Source: Caenibius sp964466155 (GTDB lineage: Bacteria; Pseudomonadota; Alphaproteobacteria; Sphingomonadales; Sphingomonadaceae). Taken from it: DNA of 38,039 nt. This document shows, in pieces, positions 1 through 6,655 of this stretch. The notes below the pieces were generated by a model, which had not been told where the DNA came from, did not search any database, and saw nothing but the letters and a program-made list of their open reading frames with translations. Both the position numbers and the translations under genes were made by a program. Each line of letters begins with the position of its first letter. The stretch's first letter is position 1. Where the stretch lies: assembly GCA_964466155.1 (NCBI GenBank), contig CAYXMY010000014.1, positions 1-38,039 of the forward strand. Reading direction: 5' to 3'.

Positions 1-685
1 ACGGCTTCCTTCTCCACCGAGGGGAGAAGATGTCGAAATCGCTCGGTAACGTGGTCGACCGCTGGAACTGGCGGAACGCTTCGGTGTGGACCAGTTGCGC
101 TATTTCCTGCTGCGCGAAGTCAGCTTCGGACAGGATGGCAGTTATTCGGCTGAAGCCATTGTAACCCGCTGCAATGCGGAACTGGCCAACAGCTTCGGCA
201 ATCTCGCCCAACGGGTGCTGAGCTTCATCGCCAAGAACTGCGACGGCGGCTTTACCGCCAGCGCCCCTGTGGAACCCGCAGACAGCGCGCTCCGGGAAAA
301 GGTGCGCAAGGCATGCGCCGAAGAATTGCCGAACGCATTCGAACGGCTGGCGTTGTCCGTTGGGCTTGAGGCATGGATTCAAGCGGTCTTCGCTTGCAAC
401 GCCTACATCGATGAGCAGGCCCCCTGGGCCTTGCGCAAGACCGATCCCGAACGCATGCAGCGCGTCTTGGCAACGCTATGCGGTTGCATCCGCGATTTGG
501 CCATCGCCGTATCGCCCGTTACACCGGCGGCAGCGGCAAAAATCCTGGATGCCCTGTGCATTGCACAAGACGAACGCAACCTGGCCGCGCTCGCCCAGGA
601 CCCGGCGCTGAGCGCAATTCGCGTCGACAATCCGACCCCGGCATTCCCACGCCTTGAAATGCCTCAGGAAGGCGATCCGGCCTGA
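1..685 (+). CDS. metG: Methionyl-tRNA synthetase, 3' part (5' end outside window, apparent frameshift)
   Basis: Cytoplasmic class I aminoacyl-tRNA synthetase that charges tRNA-Met. Only the C-terminal part is in the window. The KMSKS signature (KMSKSLGNVVD) is read from bases 27-59, and the anticodon-binding helical domain follows (LELAERFGVDQLRYFLLREV, then a helical tail ending at 685). These two parts are in different frames. Restoring one C in the run at 59-60 would give the usual VVDPLELAERFG, so a single base seems to be missing. Downstream of base 62 the frame is open to the stop. There is no C-terminal tRNA-binding OB domain, which fits short bacterial MetG forms. The stop overlaps the tatD start (TGATG). 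Identity is secure; whether the frameshift is real or a sequencing or assembly error cannot be told here. Confidence 0.9.
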
Positions 686-1461
686 TGCTGATCGATTCCC
701 ACTGCCACCTTGAATATGAAGGCCTGGTCGAAGATCGCGCGGGCGTTCTGGTCCGCGCGCGCGCAGCAGGGGTACGGGGTTTTCTCAACATCTCCACCCG
801 TCACAGCGAATGGGATCGGGTGATCGGAACGGCCGACAGCGAAGCAGATGTCTGGGCCAGTGTGGGCATCCATCCGCATGAAGCCGATGCTCATGCCGAT
901 CTCGGCGCCGCGATCCTTTTGGAAGCGGCCGCCAGACCCAAGGTAATCGGGATCGGGGAAACCGGGCTCGATTATTATTACGACAAATCGGATCGACAGG
1001 TGCAGCAGGCGCTATTCCGCACGCATATAGCCGTTGCGCGGGAAACCGGCCTGCCGTTGATCGTTCACACCCGCGATGCGGAGGAAGATACCGCCGCTAT
1101 CATCGCCTCGGAAATGGAGAAGGGGGCCTTTCCCGCGCTGATCCACTGCTTCACAGCATCCGCGGATTTTGCGCGTAAAATGCTCGAACTCGGGCTGACG
1201 ATTTCCTTATCCGGCATCGTAACTTTCAAGAATGCCAAAGACTTGCAAGACGTAGCAAAGGAATTGCCTGAAGATCGCTTGCTGGTTGAAACGGACGCGC
1301 CCTTTCTTGCCCCGGTCCCGCATCGTGGACGCACCTGCGAACCGGCTTTCGTCGCCGATACGACAGCTTTCGTGGCCCAGTTACGCGGAATTGCCCCGGA
1401 ACGGCTGCACGAGGTAACCACGCAAAACTTTCATGCTTTGTTCCAGAAAGCAAAGCTGTGA
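685..1461 (+). CDS. tatD: TatD family metal-dependent hydrolase
   Basis: A 258-residue TIM-barrel amidohydrolase of the TatD/YcfH family, members of which act as metal-dependent DNases or D-aminoacyl-tRNA deacylases. Metal-site motifs are visible in order: DSHCHLEY at residues 4-11, the glutamate in GIGETGLDYYYD (about 92-103), VHTRDA (about 127), the histidine of LIHCF (about 155) and the aspartate of ETDAPFLAPVPHRG (about 203-216). The length is normal for the family. The start overlaps the metG stop, and metG-tatD is a common bacterial pair, so the two are probably co-translated. The exact substrate cannot be inferred. The end overlaps the GTG start of the next gene by four bases. Confidence 0.92.
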   Translation: MLIDSHCHLEYEGLVEDRAGVLVRARAAGVRGFLNISTRHSEWDRVIGTADSEADVWASVGIHPHEADAHADLGAAILLEAAARPKVIGIGETGLDYYYDKSDRQVQQALFRTHIAVARETGLPLIVHTRDAEEDTAAIIASEMEKGAFPALIHCFTASADFARKMLELGLTISLSGIVTFKNAKDLQDVAKELPEDRLLVETDAPFLAPVPHRGRTCEPAFVADTTAFVAQLRGIAPERLHEVTTQNFHALFQKAKL

Positions 1462-2225
1462 AATTGATCATGCTCGGTTCCGGCACCTCGGCGGGTGTGC
1501 CAAGGGTCGGCAACGATTGGGGGGCCTGCGATCCTCAGGAACCTCGCAATCGCCGCAGCCGTGTATCCATAATCGTCGAAGGCGATGACGGTTCGAGGCT
1601 GCTGGTCGATACATCGACCGATCTGCGCCAGCAGTTGCTGCAAAACGATATCGACCGGATCGATGCGGTATTCTGGACGCACGATCATGCCGACCACTGC
1701 CATGGTATCGACGATCTACGGGCTATCCGATACAATCGCAGCGGCCCGTTGCCAGGCTTCGCTTCGGAAGAGACGGTCCGCCGGTTGCGTCAACGCTTCG
1801 GCTATATCTTCTCCGGTCAATACGGCTATCCAACAATCGTGTCCATCGACACGCTGGACCGTTTGAAGATGTTCGCCGGCATGCGCATCGACACTTGCCA
1901 GATGCCGCACGGACCGATTGCAAGCACAGCTTTCCGCTTCGATCAGGGTGGCACGTCCATCGGCTATGCCACGGATTTCAGTGAAATTACCGATGACATG
2001 GTCGACATGTTCGATGGTCTTGGCATCCTCGTAGTCGATTGCCTGCGTCGCGAACCGCATCCGACACATGCGCATCTCGGAATGGCTTTGGAACTGGGCA
2101 ACCGTTGCGGCGTGCGGACGATTGTGCTGACACATCTCGATAAGAGCCTGGATTACAAAACCTTGTCGAACGAAGTTCCGGACAATGTTCTGGTTGGCTA
2201 TGATGGACTGGTGCTGACGGCATGA
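1458..2225 (+). CDS. MBL-fold metallohydrolase (PhnP/RNase Z-like)
   Basis: A 255-residue metallo-beta-lactamase-fold protein. The N-terminus MLGSGTSAGVPR and the metal motif THDHADHCHGIDDLR (about residues 75-90) are typical of the PhnP branch, which contains cyclic-phosphate phosphodiesterases. Further metal-ligand candidates are the histidine of MPHGP, the aspartate of YATDF and the histidine of LTHLDKS near the end. It starts with GTG overlapping the tatD stop (GTGA), so it is probably translationally coupled to it. No phosphonate genes are nearby, so a housekeeping nucleotide or RNA phosphodiesterase role is as likely as phosphonate use. The fold is sure; the substrate is not. Confidence 0.88.
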   Translation: MKLIMLGSGTSAGVPRVGNDWGACDPQEPRNRRSRVSIIVEGDDGSRLLVDTSTDLRQQLLQNDIDRIDAVFWTHDHADHCHGIDDLRAIRYNRSGPLPGFASEETVRRLRQRFGYIFSGQYGYPTIVSIDTLDRLKMFAGMRIDTCQMPHGPIASTAFRFDQGGTSIGYATDFSEITDDMVDMFDGLGILVVDCLRREPHPTHAHLGMALELGNRCGVRTIVLTHLDKSLDYKTLSNEVPDNVLVGYDGLVLTA

Positions 2226-2410
2226 CCAGCTACGCATGGCTATCAATTGTTCTGGTCATGCTCGCGCTGATCCTGCCAGTTTCCTCACTCATGAGGCGGA
2301 ACCTGCCGCTGCGTTCCTGGCTGACCACGGCTCTTGCCTGGGTGGCGATTTTCGCGGTGGCAGTCCTCGTGATAGGGTGGCTGATTTCACGAAGCCCTTA
2401 TTTAACATAA
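2222..2410 (+). CDS. Small two-helix membrane protein, unknown function
   Basis: A 62-residue protein starting with ATG that overlaps the previous stop (ATGA). It has two hydrophobic stretches, roughly residues 5-23 and 37-54, separated by the basic linker MRRNLPLRSW, so it is very likely an inner-membrane hairpin protein. I do not recognise a family. The overlap with the MBL gene, together with the clear membrane architecture, argues that it is real rather than a chance frame. Function cannot be inferred. Confidence 0.7.
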   Translation: MTSYAWLSIVLVMLALILPVSSLMRRNLPLRSWLTTALAWVAIFAVAVLVIGWLISRSPYLT

Positions 2411-2420
2411 TATATATTAT
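2407..2420. repeat. AT-only 14-bp perfect palindrome before mazG
   Basis: ATAATATATATTAT is self-complementary and lies in a short AT-rich island between the membrane-protein stop and the mazG start. It stands out in an otherwise GC-rich region. It could be part of a promoter -10 region, an operator or an easily melted site; nothing decides between these. Confidence 0.35.
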
Positions 2421-2428
2421 CATTCTAT

Positions 2429-3199
2429 ATGACCAAACCCATTGACCGTCTGCTCCGCATCATGGCCCGGCTCCGCGATCCGCATACCGGTTGCGATTGG
2501 GATCGAGCACAAACCTTTGCCACCATCGCGCCTTACACGATTGAGGAAGCTTACGAGGTCGCCGATGCCATCGCGCGCGCGGACATGGCCGATCTCAAGG
2601 AAGAACTTGGCGATCTTCTGCTGCAGGTGGTGTTTCATTCCCGCATGGCCGAGGAAGCTGGCGATTTCGATTTCGATACCGTCGCCAATGCCATATCCGA
2701 CAAGATGGAAGCACGGCATCCGCATATTTTCGGTACGGCTAATGTCGGCGATGCCGACCGGGAAAAACGCTGGGAAACGCTGAAAGCGCAGGAACGCGCG
2801 GCCAAAGGTGCAAAGAGCGCGATGGACGGCGTGGCGTTTGCCTTGCCTGCGTTGCTCCGCGCGGAAAAGTTGCAGAAACGCGCTGCCCGGGAAGGCTTCG
2901 ATTGGCCCGACACGCGCGGCCCTGCCGAAAAGCTTGCCGAGGAAGCGCGTGAATTGGATGAGGCGGCACCTGCCGAGCGCCTCGAAGAAGCGGGCGATCT
3001 GCTCTTTTCAGCCGTGAACCTTGTGCGTGCCTATGGCATCGCACCTGAGGACGCCCTGCGTTCCGCCAATGCGAAGTTCGAGCGCCGCTATCGCGCGATG
3101 GAGGCGCTTGCAGAAGGCACTCTGAAAGGGCTTTCGCTCGATCAGCAGGAAGAGCTGTGGCAAGCGGTCAAGCGCTTAGAGCGCGGCAAAACGTCCTAA
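2429..3199 (+). CDS. mazG: Nucleoside triphosphate pyrophosphohydrolase MazG
   Basis: A 256-residue all-alpha NTP pyrophosphatase that hydrolyses (d)NTPs to NMP and PPi; in other bacteria it cleans the nucleotide pool and moderates ppGpp. The sequence has two MazG repeats. The first carries the metal signature in YTIEEAYEVADAI and ELGDLLLQVVFHSRMAEE (about residues 35-75). The second, less conserved repeat carries LEEAGDLLFSAVNLVRAYG (about 185-205). The N-terminus MTKPIDRLLRIMARLRDP agrees with the family, supporting the ATG at 2429 although no strong ribosome-binding site precedes it. The last 24 bases overlap convergently with the end of hflX on the other strand. Confidence 0.95.
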   Translation: MTKPIDRLLRIMARLRDPHTGCDWDRAQTFATIAPYTIEEAYEVADAIARADMADLKEELGDLLLQVVFHSRMAEEAGDFDFDTVANAISDKMEARHPHIFGTANVGDADREKRWETLKAQERAAKGAKSAMDGVAFALPALLRAEKLQKRAAREGFDWPDTRGPAEKLAEEARELDEAAPAERLEEAGDLLFSAVNLVRAYGIAPEDALRSANAKFERRYRAMEALAEGTLKGLSLDQQEELWQAVKRLERGKTS

Positions 3200-4498
3200 C
3201 TCTCTCTGCGTCAACCGCACATCGAGCCGCCATTGCGGGCCTTCCGGCCCTTCTCCCGCGTCTTCTTCCACCAGCACATCGCCATGCGCATGGAGCCAGG
3301 CAATTCGCTGTCCGTCATGGGCCGGGATTATGAAGCTATGCACCTGGGCGCCATCGGTCAGCAATTCATCAATTCGGGAGAGAAGGTGTTCGACACCTTC
3401 CCCCGTCTCAGCCGATAGCGGAACGATCGTATCGTCATCGGCTGCCACCGCACCCAATTCCACCTTCCGATCTTCATTCAGCAGATCCCACTTGTTCCAG
3501 GCTTCGATGATGGGAATCGACGAGAGCCCCCCTTCTCCATCGATCACTCCCAGATCGGAAAGAATGTCCAGAACCTGCCGTTTCTGTGCGCTGCTGGCCG
3601 GGTTGGCGATATCCCGCACATGCACGATGACATCCGCCCCGGTCACTTCTTCCAGCGTTGCACGGAAGGCTGCGACCAGTTGCGTCGGCAGGTCGGAAAT
3701 AAACCCCACCGTGTCTGAAAGAATGGCTTTTTCAACCCCGGGTAACCGGATTGCCCGCATGGTGGGATCGAGCGTGGCGAACAGCAGATTTTCCGCCATT
3801 ACACCTGCCCCGGTCAACCGATTGAAAAGGGTGGATTTCCCGGCATTCGTATAACCGACCAGAGCGATGACAGGCCATGGCGCCTTGCCGCGCCGTTCAC
3901 GATGCAATCCGCGTGTGCGGCGCACTTGATCGAGTTCCCGGCGCAGGCGCCCCATACGGGCGCGGATCATTCGCCGATCGGCTTCGATCTGCGTTTCCCC
4001 GGGGCCACCGAGGAAGCCGAATCCGCCGCGTTGCCGCTCCAGGTGCGTCCAGCTACGCACGAGTCGGCTCTGTTGATAATCGAGATGCGCCAGTTCGACT
4101 TGCAAGCGCCCTTCGGCCGTGGCTGCCCGCTCACCGAAGATCTCCAGAATCAGGCCAGTCCGGTCGATGACCTTGCGTTTCAGCCGCTGTTCCAGATTGC
4201 GCTGTTGAATGGCGGAGAGAGCGCCATCGACGATAACGAGTTCGGCTTCATTCTGCAGACAGGCGGTTTCGATCCGTTCGATCTGTCCTTCGCCGAATAA
4301 AGTGCCGGGACGAACTTCGCGGACGGGTATGACAAAACTTTCCGCAACCAGGATGCCGATGGCAAGCGCAAGATTACACGCCTCTTCCATGCGCGATTCA
4401 GGGTCGACGCTATAAGCCCTGCCCCTGATATCCGGGCACACGACAAGGGCACGCGCGCCGCGCGTGACCTCGCCCGCAAGATCATCTGTGAAGCTCAG
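3176..4498 (-). CDS. hflX: GTPase HflX (probable CTG start)
   Basis: Ribosome-associated GTPase that rescues or splits stalled ribosomes under stress. G-domain motifs are clear: Walker A GYTNAGKST, G3 SDTVGFISDLPTQ, G4 NKWD and G5-like LSAETGEG, preceded by the HflX N-terminal domain (VDRTGLILEIFGERAATAEG, GPGETQIEADRR). A GTG at 4441 would start inside the first beta strand (MCPDIRG). The frame is open upstream and gives LSFTDDLAGEVTRGARALVV before CPDIRG, with CTG at 4498 overlapping the hfq TGA as CTGA, and GAGGA nine bases upstream. I therefore prefer CTG at 4498 (440 aa), translationally coupled to hfq, with 4441 as the alternative. It is the last gene of the dusB-ntr-hfq unit. Confidence 0.93.
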   Translation of the reverse strand: MSFTDDLAGEVTRGARALVVCPDIRGRAYSVDPESRMEEACNLALAIGILVAESFVIPVREVRPGTLFGEGQIERIETACLQNEAELVIVDGALSAIQQRNLEQRLKRKVIDRTGLILEIFGERAATAEGRLQVELAHLDYQQSRLVRSWTHLERQRGGFGFLGGPGETQIEADRRMIRARMGRLRRELDQVRRTRGLHRERRGKAPWPVIALVGYTNAGKSTLFNRLTGAGVMAENLLFATLDPTMRAIRLPGVEKAILSDTVGFISDLPTQLVAAFRATLEEVTGADVIVHVRDIANPASSAQKRQVLDILSDLGVIDGEGGLSSIPIIEAWNKWDLLNEDRKVELGAVAADDDTIVPLSAETGEGVEHLLSRIDELLTDGAQVHSFIIPAHDGQRIAWLHAHGDVLVEEDAGEGPEGPQWRLDVRLTQRELGRFAAL

Positions 4499-5070
4499 CC
4501 GTTTGAATCCTCGTCAGAATCGCCTGTCAGATCGACATGCGTCGCCGGCTGAATGGTCGATACGGCATGCTTGTAGGCCAGTTGCACGTATCCTTCACGT
4601 TCGAGCAACATGCAGAACAAATCGAAGGCGGCAATTCGCCCTTGCAACATAACGCCGTTCACCAGGAACATCGTCACCTGAACATTGGCATCGCGCACGC
4701 TAGTCAGGAACACATCCTGTAGCAGGCGCTGCTTGCGGCTGCCTTCACCGATAGCACCGAATTGCCCGGCATCGAGCGGGTGGCTGGGCATGATCGTCGA
4801 AATCGCGTGCTTGTACACAAGCTGGGACTGACCATCGCGCCGCAGAAGAATCGAAAAATTGTCGAACCAGGTCACAATGCCCTGCAACTTCACGCCTTTG
4901 ACCAAGAACATGGTCACCGGCGTCTTGTTCTTGCGCAACAAGTTGAGGAACGCGTCCTGAAGGTTCTGCCCCTTGATCGCGGACGATGCCGGAGCGGGTG
5001 CGGGCGCCGCCTCTTCTTCCGGGGTGGGCTTGGACCGGGGGCGAGCGGACAGTGTGCGGCCTGTGGCCAT
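4495..5070 (-). CDS. hfq: RNA chaperone Hfq with two tandem Hfq domains
   Basis: Hfq is an Sm-like RNA chaperone that pairs small RNAs with mRNAs. This 191-residue protein carries two complete Hfq domains in one chain, against 70-100 residues usually. Domain 1 (about residues 35-100) has NLQDAFL, VKLQG, FDNFSILL and VYKHAIST; domain 2 (about 112-175) has LLQDVFL, VMLQG, FDLFCMLL and AYKHAVST. The proximal-site glutamine and the KH pair are kept in both, while domain 2 has Met in place of the usual Lys in GIKLQG. A disordered Pro/Ala-rich N-terminus and an acidic tail (DLTGDSDEDSNG) flank them. The ATG at 5070 is chosen because AGGAG lies nine bases upstream; an upstream frame to 5127 is unlikely. 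Neighbours ntrX and hflX fit the classic locus. Confidence 0.93.
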   Translation of the reverse strand: MATGRTLSARPRSKPTPEEEAAPAPAPASSAIKGQNLQDAFLNLLRKNKTPVTMFLVKGVKLQGIVTWFDNFSILLRRDGQSQLVYKHAISTIMPSHPLDAGQFGAIGEGSRKQRLLQDVFLTSVRDANVQVTMFLVNGVMLQGRIAAFDLFCMLLEREGYVQLAYKHAVSTIQPATHVDLTGDSDEDSNG

Positions 5071-5175
5071 GTCTCTATCTCCTGTTGTTGGCGGCCATCT
5101 GACGACGAACCGCATTCTGGCAGCCATACATGCTCAAATACGAGCGGATGATGACAACCGGTGGGGGGAACGCAT

Positions 5176-5204
5176 ATGATATTGCTTTTGTTGCACTGCG
5201 CAAA
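5176..5204 (-). promoter_or_regulatory. Candidate hfq promoter with internal inverted repeat
   Basis: On the minus strand TTTGCG and TATCAT are separated by exactly 17 bases, a plausible alphaproteobacterial sigma-70 spacing. They lie about 100 bases upstream of the hfq ATG in the 177-base ntrX-hfq gap. A 7-bp inverted repeat (TTGCTTT at 5182-5188, AAAGCAA at 5202-5208) spans the spacer and overlaps the -35, so a repressor could bind there. This would let hfq-hflX be transcribed apart from the ntr genes. It rests on pattern reading only. Confidence 0.4.
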
Positions 5205-5247
5205 GCAAATTTTGATTGCAGGCCAAGAAAGGCTTTTCCTCTCGCCC

Positions 5248-6621
5248 CTACTCCTCGCGGTGATCCGATAAGCCAAGCAACTTCAGCTTACGATGCAAAG
5301 CGGATCGCTCCATCCCGATGAATGCCGCCGTTTTCGAGATATTTCCGGAAAATCGGCGGATTTGCACCCGCAGATATTCGCGCTCGAAACTTTCCCGCGC
5401 TTCCCGCAAGGGTACGCCCATCAAGGTGCCCACCCCCGCATCTCCCTCATCACCGCGGCCGGTGATCTCTGGCGGCAGCATATCAACATCGATCTGCTGC
5501 AGCCGTTCGAGCGGGGCGAGAATAACCGTACGCTCCACCACATTGCGCAACTGGCGAACGTTTCCAGGCCAATCATAAGCCTGCAAGGCAGCCAGTGCCT
5601 CGTCCCCAATACACGGCGGGGGGGCCCCCTGCTCGCTGGCGTAGCGAGCGAAGAAATGATCGGCGAGCGCCGGAATGTCTTCCCTTCGTTGCACCAGAGG
5701 CGGAATCGCCACCGGCACGACATTCAACCGATAGAACAGGTCTTCGCGAAACCGCTTTTCCTCAATCGCGGTTTCCAAATCGCCGGAGGTCGACGAGACG
5801 ACACGAACATCCACGCCAATTTCGCGATTACCCCCTACGCGGACGAAGCTCTGATCGGTCAGCACACGCAAGATCCGCGCTTGCGTCGACAGCGGCATAT
5901 CCGCCACTTCGTCGAGATAGAGCGTGCCGCCATCGGCCATTTCAAGCAGCCCGGCGCGAATCAGCTTGCCGTCCGCTTCTTCCCCGAACAGTTCCTGTTC
6001 GAAGCGCTCGGGCGTGATCCGCGCCGAATTGACGGTGACAAAGGTCTTATCGGCACGAGGGCTCCATCCATGGAGCAAACGGGCGGCCACCTCCTTGCCC
6101 GCCCCTGCGGGGCCGCTGATCAGAACCCGGCTGCCGGTATTGGCGACACGTTTCAGAGTTGCTCGTACATGATTGATAAGGCTACTGTTTCCGGTAAATT
6201 CCTCAGCAGTCAGAAAGCCTTCGCGCAAGCGTGCGTTTTCTCGCCGCAAGCGGTCCGTTTCAGTCGCACGCGCAACAAGCAGCAATAACCGCTCTGTTTC
6301 AAAAGGTTTTTCAATGAAGTCAACCGCGCCACGGCTGACGGCGGACACCGCTGTATCGATGTTGCCGTGGCCGGAGAAAATTATCACCGGCAGGTCCGGT
6401 TCGCGTTGTTTGATAGCGTCGAGAACTTCCAGCCCGTCCATCGGGCTGCCGTGCAACCAGACATCCAGCAACACCAGACTGGGGCGCCGTTCGTCGATTG
6501 CCGCCAGAGCGGACGTGCTGTCAGCCGCCGTGCGGCATTCGTAACCTTCGTCACTCAACACGCCTGCGACAAGTTCGCGAATATCGCGTTCGTCATCGAC
6601 AATCAGTATGTCGAGAGCCAT
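5248..6621 (-). CDS. ntrX: Response regulator NtrX, lacking the GAFTGA loop
   Basis: A 457-residue response regulator paired with NtrY; the pair controls nitrogen metabolism, redox or envelope functions in alphaproteobacteria. Receiver domain at residues 1-120, with the phospho-acceptor D53 in LLDVWLHGSPMDG. AAA+ domain with Walker A GPAGAGKE and Walker B GGTLYLDEVADMP. C-terminal Fis-type HTH at SGNISKTAAFIGMERSALHR. Between ELFG and the Walker B there is EEADGKLIRAGLLEMADGG, so the sigma-54-contacting GAFTGA is absent, unlike in NtrC nearby. Direct sigma-54 activation is therefore unlikely; it may act as a repressor or sigma-70-type regulator. Start ATG with AGAGGAG about nine bases upstream. 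It lies 34 bases after ntrY. Confidence 0.95.
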   Translation of the reverse strand: MALDILIVDDERDIRELVAGVLSDEGYECRTAADSTSALAAIDERRPSLVLLDVWLHGSPMDGLEVLDAIKQREPDLPVIIFSGHGNIDTAVSAVSRGAVDFIEKPFETERLLLLVARATETDRLRRENARLREGFLTAEEFTGNSSLINHVRATLKRVANTGSRVLISGPAGAGKEVAARLLHGWSPRADKTFVTVNSARITPERFEQELFGEEADGKLIRAGLLEMADGGTLYLDEVADMPLSTQARILRVLTDQSFVRVGGNREIGVDVRVVSSTSGDLETAIEEKRFREDLFYRLNVVPVAIPPLVQRREDIPALADHFFARYASEQGAPPPCIGDEALAALQAYDWPGNVRQLRNVVERTVILAPLERLQQIDVDMLPPEITGRGDEGDAGVGTLMGVPLREARESFEREYLRVQIRRFSGNISKTAAFIGMERSALHRKLKLLGLSDHREE

Positions 6622-6655
6622 TGGCCATGCTCCTCTTCAGGTGATGCAATTTGCT

